From Campylobacteraceae bacterium (GTDB lineage Bacteria; Campylobacterota; Campylobacteria; Campylobacterales; Campylobacteraceae): a stretch of DNA of 7,252 bases. The notes beneath the pieces are model-generated. The model made no database searches, had not been told where the DNA came from, and saw only the letters and a program-made list of their open reading frames with translations. Shown here piece after piece: positions 1-6,529 of the stretch. Position 1 is the first letter of the stretch; each line of letters begins with the position of its first letter. The stretch covers positions 1-7,252 of the forward strand of contig JAAYLJ010000105.1 of NCBI GenBank assembly GCA_012521935.1. Reading direction: 5' to 3'. Position numbers and translations under genes: made by a program.

Positions 1-431
1 CCTGTATGAGCGATAAAATCGCCCTCTTTCATCCCTTTTCTAAAGATAGGTTTTTTACTTTGTGAAATGATAGTTATGGAAATAGAGAGTTTTTCTCCTG
101 ATGTTGTATCGCCACCAATTATCTCTATATTCCATTTTTTACACTCTTTTTTAAAGGTATCTGAGAGTTTTTTTAACTCATTTTTAGAAAAATTTGATGG
201 AAGTACAACTCCAATTTAGGCATATTTTGGAGTGGCATTCATGGCGATGGCATCGGAAATATTTATAAGTAAGCTTTTTTTTGCAATCTTTTCAAGGCTC
301 ATCCACTCTCTTTAAAAATGAGTGTCTTCAATGAAGAGATCTTTTGAATAGACTAACTCCCCAATAACTGCGCCATCATCTCCAATTTTTTTGGAATTAA
401 ACTGTGAAATGACAAAGCCTTCTTTATCCAT
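1..431 (-). pseudogene. thiL: Thiamine-monophosphate kinase ThiL, 5' part, with two in-frame stops
   Basis: Translating the minus strand from the ATG at 431-429 gives an uninterrupted ThiL-like frame, except for TAA at codon 40 (314-312) and TAA at codon 72 (218-216). Visible family motifs are the metal/ATP-site IGDDGAV (about 16-22), NISDAIAMNA (57-66) and GGDT further on, then a KKPIFRKGMKEGDFIAHTG stretch running off the window. ThiL phosphorylates thiamine monophosphate to thiamine pyrophosphate, the last step of cofactor synthesis, in the cytosol. The stops interrupt DTHF-stop-REW and PKYA-stop-IGV, where relatives usually have Lys and Leu. No frameshift is seen, so decay is recent or the stops are base-call errors. 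An AAGGA motif at 441-437 places the start at 431 rather than at the in-frame ATG at 437. The 3' end lies outside the window. Confidence 0.85.
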
Positions 432-453
432 AACCATCCTTTAATTAAGCTAC

Positions 454-459
454 ATTTTA
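454..459 (-). promoter_or_regulatory. Possible -10 element for thiL
   Basis: TAAAAT on the minus strand lies 22 bases upstream of the thiL start at 431. No convincing -35 box is present, which is common in Campylobacterota sigma-70 promoters. It directly abuts the palindrome at 460-469. The assignment is inferred from position and sequence only. Confidence 0.25.
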
Positions 460-469
460 CACTTAAGTG
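460..469. promoter_or_regulatory. Perfect 10-bp palindrome CACTTAAGTG in the divergent intergenic region
   Basis: CACTTAAGTG is its own reverse complement and lies in the 126-base gap between the divergent thiL and HdrB-like genes, next to a thiL -10-like hexamer. It could be a small operator, but a 10-bp palindrome can arise by chance in AT-rich DNA. Confidence 0.2.
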
Positions 470-522
470 CGTTAATCTTGCTTTATTTTTAATTTTTTCT
501 CAAAAGTTAAGTTCATATTTTG

Positions 523-549
523 TACACTAAGAGTTTAAACACAAAGGAG
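523..549 (+). promoter_or_regulatory. Promoter -10-like hexamer and ribosome binding site of the three-gene operon
   Basis: TACACT at 523-528, preceded by TTTTG, resembles a Campylobacterota -10 region without a clear -35. AAAGGAG at 543-549 is a strong Shine-Dalgarno sequence 8 bases before the ATG at 558, and it fixes that start. This is the only good promoter site seen upstream of the rightward operon. Confidence 0.45.
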
Positions 550-557
550 CAAAAAAG

Positions 558-1676
558 ATGCAAACTTTTTTTCTTAAAATTTTTAGATTTGATGCAAAAA
601 CTGATTATTTACCATATTTTACCAATGAAGAAGCAACAGTAAAGCTAGAAAACAGCCTTAAAAGCTTACTAAAAAAGATCCTACCAAATGAAGCCATGCC
701 AAAATATGGAGTTAATATAGGTGGCTTAGCCGTTGATATTAACGCTCCACTAAAGGAAATTTACGAAAAATTTGAAGAAAGTTTTACTGTTATGCCTCTT
801 AGTACGAAAAGAGCTGTGAAGGATTTGGCAATTGAAAGTGAAGATTTTATTAGTAGGTTTAAAATCCTAGAGCCGTTTGTAAAAGATGAGGATTTTAAGA
901 GTTATGAAGAGCTCGCACTCTATCACTACGCATCTCCAGCGTTAAAGTATGATGAAGAGATTTATGGAACAGCTTTTTACATTTTTGCTTCAAAAATGGC
1001 TCAAAAATACCCAGAATATGAAAAAGAGATTGTTCAAATAGTTAGTGATGAGAAAAAAGGGGTATATAATCATATCTCATTAAGGCCACATCTGTTTGAG
1101 TTTGATGATGAAAGTTGCGGGTTTATCACATTTTTAAAAGATAAAGTTAGAAAATATTTTCCAAAAAAAGTTGCTTTTGAAAAAGAGATAGAGGAAGAGA
1201 GTGGCTCTTTGCTAACACTCTTAAACTTAACAGAAAATGATATTCCTAGTAAACTGCCTAGCTTAAAACACTCATTTGATAAGTTTAACGCAGCAATATT
1301 TCTTGGAGAAAATAGCGAGCTAAGCGGTTTTGAAAAAGAGATTATAAAATTTTCAAATTTAAACACAAAATATTTACCAAAACACAGACACAATAGTGGC
1401 ATGAAAGTTTTTGATAACAACAAAAAGCTTGCTTTTTTAATAGCTGGAGAAATTTTACTTGAAGCCCTAGATAGTGGGGTGGATTTTATGCTAATTAGAA
1501 ATAAAAGAGATTTAGAGCTTTTAGATAGAGCTCAAAAAGAGTGCGCTAAAGCTGTTGGTAGAGATATTAACCTACCTATTCTAACCTTTGAAGAGTTGCT
1601 TTTTATTGCCATTGGCAAAATTGATGATTCGGGCATTAAAAATCATAAAATTGTGCCAAATTTTCTACCAATTTAA
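558..1676 (+). CDS. HdrB-like / DUF5644-type Campylobacterota protein of unknown function
   Basis: This 372-residue protein has two recognisable parts. The N-terminus (about 1-60, FFLKIFRFDAKTDYLPY) resembles the ferredoxin-like start of fumarate/succinate dehydrogenase iron-sulfur subunits. The C-terminal part (about 276-354) resembles the CCG domain of heterodisulfide reductase subunit HdrB in its HNSGM, AGEILLEALDSGVDF and GRDINLPILTFEELL stretches. Only two cysteines remain (C187, C329), so the cysteine sets that bind clusters in true HdrB and SdhB are absent. From memory it matches proteins named DUF5644 or HdrB-like in Campylobacterota, but I cannot confirm this here. No signal peptide or membrane segment is seen. 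It starts behind AAAGGAG and leads an operon with the glycosylase gene, 5 bases downstream. A catalytic role is not assignable; a scaffold or partner role is a guess. Confidence 0.75.
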   Translation: MQTFFLKIFRFDAKTDYLPYFTNEEATVKLENSLKSLLKKILPNEAMPKYGVNIGGLAVDINAPLKEIYEKFEESFTVMPLSTKRAVKDLAIESEDFISRFKILEPFVKDEDFKSYEELALYHYASPALKYDEEIYGTAFYIFASKMAQKYPEYEKEIVQIVSDEKKGVYNHISLRPHLFEFDDESCGFITFLKDKVRKYFPKKVAFEKEIEEESGSLLTLLNLTENDIPSKLPSLKHSFDKFNAAIFLGENSELSGFEKEIIKFSNLNTKYLPKHRHNSGMKVFDNNKKLAFLIAGEILLEALDSGVDFMLIRNKRDLELLDRAQKECAKAVGRDINLPILTFEELLFIAIGKIDDSGIKNHKIVPNFLPI

Positions 1677-1681
1677 TTCAT

Positions 1682-2350
1682 ATGCAAGCACCTTTAAAAC
1701 TACTTTTGCTAAATGAACTCTATAAACATAGGGCTTTTGGTTTTAAATATACTCATTTTGAAAAAAAACTTGAAGCTCAAAGCTTTAACAGTTTTAAAAA
1801 TATTGAACATTTAAAGCAAAGTATTTGGCAATGTAATCTTTGCACGCTTTCAAAAAGTAAAAAAAATAGTGTTTTTGGTGAAGGTAATTTAAATGCAAAA
1901 CTGCTTTTTGTTGGAGAGGCGCCAGGAAGCACGGAAGATGAGTGCGGAAGGCCATTTACTGGCAGAGCGGGCGAACTGCTTACAAAGATAATTGAGAATG
2001 TTTTACACTTAAAAAGAGAGGATGTTTATCTGGCAAATATACTAAAATGCAGACCTCCTAAAAACCGCACTCCTTCATTAGAAGAGGCTAAGATGTGTAA
2101 ACCGTTTTTATTTGAACAAATTAAACTAATAAAACCAAAAATCATTGTGGCACTTGGAGCTACAAGTTACCAGCACTTAACCAATGATTTTGAGAGTAAA
2201 ATCTCACGCATTAGGGGAAGTGAGATACCCTTTGGAGATGCTATCCTTGTGCCAACTTACCATCCTAGTTTTTTGCTTAGAAATCCATCTGCAAAAAAAG
2301 ATGTTTATTATGATATGTTAAAGGTTAAGTCTATTTATGAAAAAATTTAA
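1682..2350 (+). CDS. Family 4 uracil-DNA glycosylase (4Fe-4S)
   Basis: This cytosolic repair enzyme removes uracil from DNA, starting base excision repair of deaminated cytosine. The 222-residue protein has the family 4 signature: motif 1 GEAPG at 78-82, GRPFTGRAGELL at 89-100, the NILKCRPPKNRTP segment at 119-131, and the C-terminal HPS motif at 194-196. Four cysteines are spaced as in iron-sulfur UDGs: C51 and C54 (CNLC), then C123 and C139. The first 45 residues are an N-terminal extension before the cluster-binding region, common in bacterial members. No clear ribosome binding site precedes the ATG, which lies 5 bases after the previous stop, so translation is probably coupled to it. The 3' end overlaps the next gene by 14 bases. 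Confidence 0.93.
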   Translation: MQAPLKLLLLNELYKHRAFGFKYTHFEKKLEAQSFNSFKNIEHLKQSIWQCNLCTLSKSKKNSVFGEGNLNAKLLFVGEAPGSTEDECGRPFTGRAGELLTKIIENVLHLKREDVYLANILKCRPPKNRTPSLEEAKMCKPFLFEQIKLIKPKIIVALGATSYQHLTNDFESKISRIRGSEIPFGDAILVPTYHPSFLLRNPSAKKDVYYDMLKVKSIYEKI

Positions 2351-3539
2351 AGTTATTTTACTCTTAGTTTTGATTCTTTACTCGCAAATTTTTGCATCAG
2401 GTCGTCTTTTTTCATCCATTCCACTTCCGCAAAATATATTTTTAGATTTAGATGAACAAATATGCGATGATGAGTGCTTAAATGAACTTGTAGAAAATGG
2501 GCAAGTTTTTTCTTTTTTAAGTAAATATGAGAGGGGTTTTCAGCATGAAGACACGCTTCAAGAGTTTTATACAAATTTAAGTGTAGCGTTAAATCTTGAT
2601 GTCCAAGGCGACAAACCGCCCATTAAATTAGCTGTTTTATACCCTCAAAAAAAGATTAGAGGTTACGCTGTTTCAACAGTAAATAGCATAATAGCTTATT
2701 TTTTACACAGAGAACACAACTTTAATTTAGAGATTTTTAATATTGATGAAGAAGATGAAAAGAGCATTGAAGCAGCTGTAAAAGAGATAAGAGAAAGTGG
2801 ATTTAGCTTTGTCATAGCGCCGTTAACTCTTGAGGGGGCGGATTTGCTTTTAAATTATTCGAAAGATTTAAATATTTTTATACCAACAGTAAATAAAAAC
2901 CTACTCTCATTTGTCCCACAAAATGTACTTTTTGGCGGGATTGATTATGAAAAGCAGATTTTAACCCTTTTTTCAGAGGCTACTCACAAAATTGCACTTT
3001 TTACTGATGGCAGCTTGCTTGCTACAAATTTAGATAAAGCTGTCGCGGATTTGGCTGGAAATGTGGGATATTCAAGAGAGATAGGAAATGGCAAAGTCGA
3101 TTTTAAGGCTATGTTAAATGGAAACAAATACTTAAACAATAGCTCTATATTTTTAAACACTCCTTTAGTAAAAAGTAGTCTTTTAGCGTCGCAATTTAGG
3201 GTTTATGACATAGAGCCATATAATTTACTCTCAACCCAAATCAACTTTCATCCAATGCTTTTAACTCTCACTCAATATGAAGATAGAAAGAATCTTCTCA
3301 TAGCAAACTCCATTGACTTCATACCCTCACAACTTAGGGTTTTTAATCAACTTTTTGGGCATAGCATTGAGTATGACTGGGTGAATTATGCAACAAGTAT
3401 TGGGGTGGATTATTTTTATGTAACTTATTTTAATAATGAAGCTACGCCGCTATTTAAGGAAAAAATCGTAAATGGACAGGTTGATTATAGGACAAAACTT
3501 TTTAAGGCAAATAGGTATCAATTAGTTGAGGCTCAGTAA
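2337..3539 (+). CDS. Secreted protein with periplasmic-binding-like fold, function unknown
   Basis: This 400-residue protein starts with a clear Sec signal peptide: KK, a hydrophobic stretch (about 6-19), then a likely cleavage near A20-S21-G22. No lipobox cysteine is present, so it should be free in the periplasm. C43 and C47 (CDDEC) could form a disulfide. From about residue 96 (IKLAVLYPQ) to beyond 260, alternating beta/alpha segments such as FSFVIAPLTLEGADLLL and HKIALFTDGSLLA look like a type 1 periplasmic-binding or LpoA-like fold. This is judged from pattern, and no specific family is recognised. The ATG lies inside the end of the glycosylase gene, behind an AAAGG motif around 2320. 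The 3' end overlaps the convergent thioesterase gene by 18 bases. A role in envelope sensing or substrate binding is plausible but unproven. Confidence 0.8.
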   Translation: MKKFKVILLLVLILYSQIFASGRLFSSIPLPQNIFLDLDEQICDDECLNELVENGQVFSFLSKYERGFQHEDTLQEFYTNLSVALNLDVQGDKPPIKLAVLYPQKKIRGYAVSTVNSIIAYFLHREHNFNLEIFNIDEEDEKSIEAAVKEIRESGFSFVIAPLTLEGADLLLNYSKDLNIFIPTVNKNLLSFVPQNVLFGGIDYEKQILTLFSEATHKIALFTDGSLLATNLDKAVADLAGNVGYSREIGNGKVDFKAMLNGNKYLNNSSIFLNTPLVKSSLLASQFRVYDIEPYNLLSTQINFHPMLLTLTQYEDRKNLLIANSIDFIPSQLRVFNQLFGHSIEYDWVNYATSIGVDYFYVTYFNNEATPLFKEKIVNGQVDYRTKLFKANRYQLVEAQ

Positions 3540-3893
3540 AAACTCTTTGACGCTCTCTTCTAGCCTGGCAATCTTGCCTTTGCAAACAAAAACTAAAGTA
3601 ATGTCTGCTTGGAAAATCTTTTTTGATTTATTGAATATCTCATGTCTAACAATAGTTGAAGCATTTTTACACTCAAGCACACTTAATTTTACCTCTAGCA
3701 AATCCCCAAGTTTAGCTGGAGATAGATAGCTTGCGGTTAAGTCTTTTACTACAAAATGACAATCCTTTTCACCTAGAGCAAACCCAGAGTTAAAAAATAG
3801 TTCACTTCTTGCTCTTTCGCAATATTTTATGTAATTGGCATGATAAACAATGCCACCCATGTCTGTATCTTCGTAGTAAACTCGTATTTGCAC
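3522..3893 (-). CDS. ybgC: YbgC/FadM-family acyl-CoA thioesterase
   Basis: This 123-residue single hotdog-fold enzyme hydrolyses acyl-CoA thioesters in the cytosol. In many proteobacteria ybgC sits with the Tol-Pal genes, but no tol gene is visible here. The N-terminal signature YYEDTDMGGIVYHANYIKYCERAR (residues 6-29) is diagnostic. D11 corresponds to the catalytic Asp of the family (Asp18 in the Haemophilus protein), and H18 follows in VYH. Length is normal for the family. The start is GTG at 3893-3891, with TAAGG almost touching it, so the exact start is slightly uncertain; no in-frame ATG lies close upstream. The integrase gene ends 33 bases upstream on the same strand, so the thioesterase may now be read partly from mobile-element transcription. 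Its 3' end overlaps the convergent upstream operon. Confidence 0.93.
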   Translation of the reverse strand: MQIRVYYEDTDMGGIVYHANYIKYCERARSELFFNSGFALGEKDCHFVVKDLTASYLSPAKLGDLLEVKLSVLECKNASTIVRHEIFNKSKKIFQADITLVFVCKGKIARLEESVKEFLLSLN

Positions 3894-3926
3894 CTTATAA
3901 ACCCCTATATTAAGGCACTTTGACAG
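3894..3926. other. Candidate chromosome/mobile-element junction
   Basis: This 33-base gap separates chromosomal ybgC from the integrase stop codon. Tyrosine-recombinase elements usually carry the integrase gene beside an attachment site, so the core attachment sequence is expected here or in the end of the integrase gene. No tRNA gene or direct repeat partner is visible, and the other end of the element is outside the window, so the exact boundary cannot be drawn. Confidence 0.35.
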
Positions 3927-5105
3927 CTAAGAGTTAGCCAATGTGTCAAAAATTGTGCCAAATTTCTCTAATTTCTGAAACCTTGTTGCTTCATCTTCTT
4001 GGATAAATTTTGTATATGTTGAAAGTGTTATTGAGACATCTTTATGACCTAAAGTTTTTGATACCCAAACTATATCAACACCTTGACTTATCATCTGTGA
4101 AGCAAATGTATGTCTAAGATTATACAGAACTCTCTCTTTGATTTTGTTTCGAATAAGCAATCTTTTAAATGAAGCAGCAAGGGTATCGTGTGAAAAATAT
4201 CTTTTGCCACTTCTTGTATAAAAGAGATACTCTTTATCTCCAGTGAGCTTTTGTTGGCTTAGTAACACTTCCAAAGTTTGAGGCAATATATCCACATATC
4301 GCATAGATGACATTGTTTTTGGTGTGCCATCTTTTCCTGCAACTCTTGTTTGCATTATTTTGATTTGCTTTTTATCAAAGAGTATATCTTGCCATCTAAG
4401 AGCAACTGCTTCACCTGGTCGCATCCCTGTAAAAAGCATCAGTTTATAAAAGTTTTTATTGTGTTCAAAAAGTTGTGTATCTTCTAAAATAAGCTTAATC
4501 TCTGAATTGTTAAAAGGCATCACATCCTCTTCTTCATCAAATAAAGTGTTTTGCTTTGATTTTTGTTTTGGTGCTTTTACTAACTGCATTGGATTTTTAA
4601 CGATTATCTCATTGATAAAGGCATCTTGTAAGATGTTATAAAAGATTGAACGATACTTTTGAGCACTTGATGGTGTGAGAGTTGTAAGCAATCTATTTTG
4701 CCAATCTTGAATATCCATAGGCTTTATAGCACTTATTTTAGTCTTTCCAAAATATGGAACCACATAGTTTTTAAAAGCTGCCATTTTTCGCTCATATACA
4801 TGAGGTTTAATATTTGGTTTATTAGCATTTATGCTTTTTATTCCAAACTCTTCCACTGTCATATCTTTTGGATCATCAAACTCCTCTTCTAAGGCTATAT
4901 TTGCACCTGTAAGTCCTAGCATCAACTCTGGGATAATCTCTTTTTTGATGATAAGCAAATTATCACTATTTGCTTTTAAAGAGGTACTTCTTCTTTGTCG
5001 CTTATTATCAATGAAAAAATCCAAATTCCAATGACCACTTCGCTCAATAATCCTAAATCTAACATCTTGATAGATATATTTAACAGATTTTTGCTTTTTC
5101 ATCAT
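3927..5105 (-). CDS. int: Tyrosine-type site-specific recombinase (integrase)
   Basis: This 392-residue phage/ICE-type integrase would catalyse integration and excision of the element. It has an N-terminal arm-binding region (about 8-60, VRFRIIERSGHWNLDFFIDNKRQRRSTS), a SAM-like core-binding domain (about 83-180) and a C-terminal catalytic domain (about 197-370). Catalytic residues seen are R229 in TGMRPGE, probable K263, R331 in YNLRHTFAS, H354 in LGHKD, and the nucleophile Y364 in STYTKF. In box II the usual first His of HxxR is Y328. All other expected residues are present and the length is normal, so it looks intact. Its ATG overlaps the TGA of the upstream helix-turn-helix gene (ATGA, 4 bases), which indicates translational coupling. 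A second ATG follows immediately and could be the true start, behind GAGGG. Confidence 0.95.
   Translation of the reverse strand: MMKKQKSVKYIYQDVRFRIIERSGHWNLDFFIDNKRQRRSTSLKANSDNLLIIKKEIIPELMLGLTGANIALEEEFDDPKDMTVEEFGIKSINANKPNIKPHVYERKMAAFKNYVVPYFGKTKISAIKPMDIQDWQNRLLTTLTPSSAQKYRSIFYNILQDAFINEIIVKNPMQLVKAPKQKSKQNTLFDEEEDVMPFNNSEIKLILEDTQLFEHNKNFYKLMLFTGMRPGEAVALRWQDILFDKKQIKIMQTRVAGKDGTPKTMSSMRYVDILPQTLEVLLSQQKLTGDKEYLFYTRSGKRYFSHDTLAASFKRLLIRNKIKERVLYNLRHTFASQMISQGVDIVWVSKTLGHKDVSITLSTYTKFIQEDEATRFQKLEKFGTIFDTLANS
4593..4609. repeat. 17-bp direct repeat, copy 1 (inside integrase)
   Basis: ATTTTTAACGATTATCT on the plus strand recurs exactly at 5503-5519, 910 bases away. This copy lies in the integrase coding sequence over the residues EIIVKN. 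See copy 2 for the other context. Confidence 0.6.
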
Positions 5106-5464
5106 CCTGCCCTCTTCATTTTCTCAAACATCTTTTTTGCATTTGGATTTGACAAAATCACTGGTTTTTCTTCAATCTCGACTTTGAGAGGTTTTTTCAT
5201 CTCCACTTGTCTTTTTATACCTGATTTTTTAAATGCAATAATTGCTTCAGGAATGAAACGAAGTTTATTTTTGCCAACTTTTTCATAATGTAGCCCCTCT
5301 TCTAAAACACCGTTTTTAATATAGTGATTGAGTGTAGGCTCTGTAATGTCTAAAAATGTCAAAACATTTCTTTTGAGCTGTAGATTTGGCATAAACATTT
5401 GCAAAGTATCTTGTATATCTTCAAATTTTGCTAGTAATAAATCTAATTTTTGTCCGTCATACAT
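5102..5464 (-). CDS. Small helix-turn-helix protein, possible excisionase or regulator
   Basis: This 120-residue protein is probably DNA-binding. Residues 30-80 (LKRNVLTFLDITEPTLNHYIKNGVLEEGLHYEKV, then RFIPEAIIAFKKS) look like a MerR/AlpA-type winged helix-turn-helix: a recognition helix with TEPTLNHYIKNG, then a wing ending in the FIPEAI helix seen in excisionase-like proteins. The C-terminal 40 residues are lysine-rich and probably flexible. An ATG at 5491 is in frame, but AGGAGGA at 5476-5470 lies 5 bases before the ATG at 5464, so that start is chosen. It sits directly upstream of and overlaps the integrase gene, the usual place for a recombination directionality factor or element regulator. 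The function is inferred from fold and position; no named family is recognised. Confidence 0.75.
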   Translation of the reverse strand: MYDGQKLDLLLAKFEDIQDTLQMFMPNLQLKRNVLTFLDITEPTLNHYIKNGVLEEGLHYEKVGKNKLRFIPEAIIAFKKSGIKRQVEMKKPLKVEIEEKPVILSNPNAKKMFEKMKRAG

Positions 5465-5469
5465 AATCT

Positions 5470-5476
5470 TCCTCCT
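5470..5476 (-). promoter_or_regulatory. Ribosome binding site that fixes the helix-turn-helix gene start
   Basis: AGGAGGA on the minus strand, 5 bases before the ATG at 5464-5462, is a near-perfect Shine-Dalgarno sequence. It lies inside the longer reading frame starting at 5491, which argues that the longer start is not used. Confidence 0.8.
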
Positions 5477-5502
5477 ATTACTACAATACATTCATATTTT
5501 TT

Positions 5503-5519
5503 ATTTTTAACGATTATCT
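5503..5519. repeat. 17-bp direct repeat, copy 2 (end of rep gene)
   Basis: This is an exact second copy of ATTTTTAACGATTATCT (4593-4609), in the same orientation. Here it covers the last codons and stop of the replication initiator gene, in a different reading context from copy 1, so shared protein sequence does not explain it. Confidence 0.6.
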
Positions 5520-6334
5520 GATTTATAAATTTCATTTTCAACTTCCTTTGCATCTACAAATGGAAGCTTTGCCATTTGTTCTAGTGTATAAAGCTTATTT
5601 GCATTTGCTTTTGCTGATGTTTGCACATCTTTTAAAATCAAGCGATATAGCTCATCTTCTATGTTGTAGCCGATTATTTCATAATAAAATATCTCAAGCT
5701 TATTTGTCATTTTGCTTTGAATTTCAATTTTTATATATCTACCTACATACTTTTCAATATAGTCTTTTTTAACTACACCTATCACATTTTGGTTTTCATA
5801 TAAAATTTTCCACAATTCTTTTGCTCTATTTGGATTGATATCTATTTTATTACCATTGTAATAACTCTCAAGATAGCCATTATCATTAATTCTCAGCTCA
5901 TTCCCCACAAGTAGTGTTGGACAACAATTTGTAAGCACCTGCCCTTTGTATTTTTCAACACAAAAACTTTTAAAGCTCAAAAAGCTTTTCATATCATTTT
6001 GCTCTGTAGCTTTTAGCTTTAGCTCTTTTTCTTTCTCTAGCTTTATTTCTAGCTCTAGCTCTGGTGGATTTTTGTCTGGACATTCTTCGGACATTTGTCC
6101 CAACAATTTTTTATCTTCATTAATTCTTAGTCTATAGGCTCTTTTCCTATCAGCTTCCGTTGAAGATTTTCCAATATAATTTTGAATATCGTTGATGTAA
6201 ATTGCACCATTTTGTAGTATTTCAATTAGGTTCAATTTTTGAAATATATCTACTGCTTTTTCAATATCCCCTACACTATGTCTGGTTACATTTGCAAGCA
6301 TATTTGAGTTAAAAGGGATTGTTTTATTGAACAT
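5507..6334 (-). CDS. Surviving reading frame of the replication initiator (275 residues)
   Basis: This is the open part of the interrupted initiator gene, downstream of its TAA at codon 35, starting at the in-frame ATG corresponding to codon 53. It keeps HSVGDIEKAVDIF and GKSSTEADRKRAYRLR, but lacks the first part of the winged-helix domain. GGGAAG just before the ATG is only a weak ribosome binding site, compared with GAGGTGA at the original start. If made, it would be an N-terminally truncated initiator, and activity is doubtful. The 3' end is followed by a 42-base gap to the helix-turn-helix gene. Confidence 0.5.
   Translation of the reverse strand: MFNKTIPFNSNMLANVTRHSVGDIEKAVDIFQKLNLIEILQNGAIYINDIQNYIGKSSTEADRKRAYRLRINEDKKLLGQMSEECPDKNPPELELEIKLEKEKELKLKATEQNDMKSFLSFKSFCVEKYKGQVLTNCCPTLLVGNELRINDNGYLESYYNGNKIDINPNRAKELWKILYENQNVIGVVKKDYIEKYVGRYIKIEIQSKMTNKLEIFYYEIIGYNIEDELYRLILKDVQTSAKANANKLYTLEQMAKLPFVDAKEVENEIYKSDNR
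6002..6065. repeat. Low-complexity Glu/Lys/Leu linker coding stretch
   Basis: Degenerate AGCTCT/AGCTTT-like hexamers on the plus strand encode ELELEIKLEKEKELKLKA on the minus strand of the initiator gene. It lies between the DNA-binding N-terminus and the C-terminal region and reads as a charged, probably helical linker. Confidence 0.5.
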
Positions 6335-6493
6335 TAACTTCCCATCATTTTTGATACTTCGTAGGATAAATTTGAGCAGAATATTTTAGTACTTGTACCC
6401 ATCTGGCATACTTTCAAGCACTATCATTTCATCACTATCAAAATAATCAGCTTTTAATTTGATATAGTAGTAATGTTTATTATCGCTCATACA

Positions 6494-6500
6494 TCACCTC
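6494..6500 (-). promoter_or_regulatory. Ribosome binding site of the original rep start
   Basis: GAGGTGA on the minus strand lies just before the ATG at 6490-6488, with six bases between GAGG and the ATG. It supports 6490 as the ancestral start of the initiator gene, which the ORF beginning at 6334 misses. Confidence 0.75.
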
Positions 6501-6502
6501 AT

Positions 6503-6529
6503 TTGAAAAAAGATAAATTTGTGTATAAT
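6503..6529 (+). promoter_or_regulatory. Promoter-like pair for the putative antisense RNA
   Basis: TTGAAA at 6503-6508 and a consensus TATAAT at 6524-6529, 15 bases apart, point rightward, away from rep. The spacer is shorter than the usual 17, but the -10 is perfect. A start is predicted around 6535-6537, just before the two-hairpin RNA. The promoter lies within the minus-strand attenuator sequence, so the two signals share the same bases. Confidence 0.55.

Larger units (their letters stand above)
5507..6490 (-). pseudogene. Phage replisome-organizer-type replication initiator, TAA at codon 35
   Basis: Reading from the ATG at 6490, behind GAGGTGA, the frame encodes an N-terminus typical of phage replisome organizer (Phage_rep_org_N) proteins: YYYIKLKADYFDSDEMIVLESMPDGYKY, a TAA (6388-6386), then NILLKFILRSIKNDGKLMFNKTIPFNS. 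It continues without a break through HSVGDIEKAVDIFQKLNLIEILQNGAIYINDIQNYIGKSSTEADRKRAYRLRI. Relatives as I recall them read YKYSNILLK at the stop, so a single Ser-to-stop change (for example TCA to TAA) explains it. The full frame would be 327 codons. The winged-helix N-terminus binds origin DNA in relatives. A charged Glu/Lys/Leu linker follows (about 142-162), then a C-terminal region I do not recognise. Upstream lies an apparent antisense/attenuator control region. An expressed shorter form is possible. Confidence 0.8.

Noticed and set aside
1..431. Stop-codon reassignment (TAA read as an amino acid)
   Set aside because: The three interrupted sites match three different residues in relatives, and TAA ends several intact genes in the same window.
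1070..1423. Minus-strand reading frame of 117 residues inside the HdrB-like gene
   Set aside because: It is fully inside a well-supported gene, its composition is that of an antisense shadow, and it has no ribosome binding site or recognisable motif.
3894..3926. tRNA gene as the integration target
   Set aside because: The gap is only 33 bases and no cloverleaf or tRNA 3' end is visible here or nearby.
5491..5491. Longer start for the helix-turn-helix gene at 5491
   Set aside because: The near-perfect AGGAGGA lies between this ATG and the one at 5464, so the shorter form is better supported.
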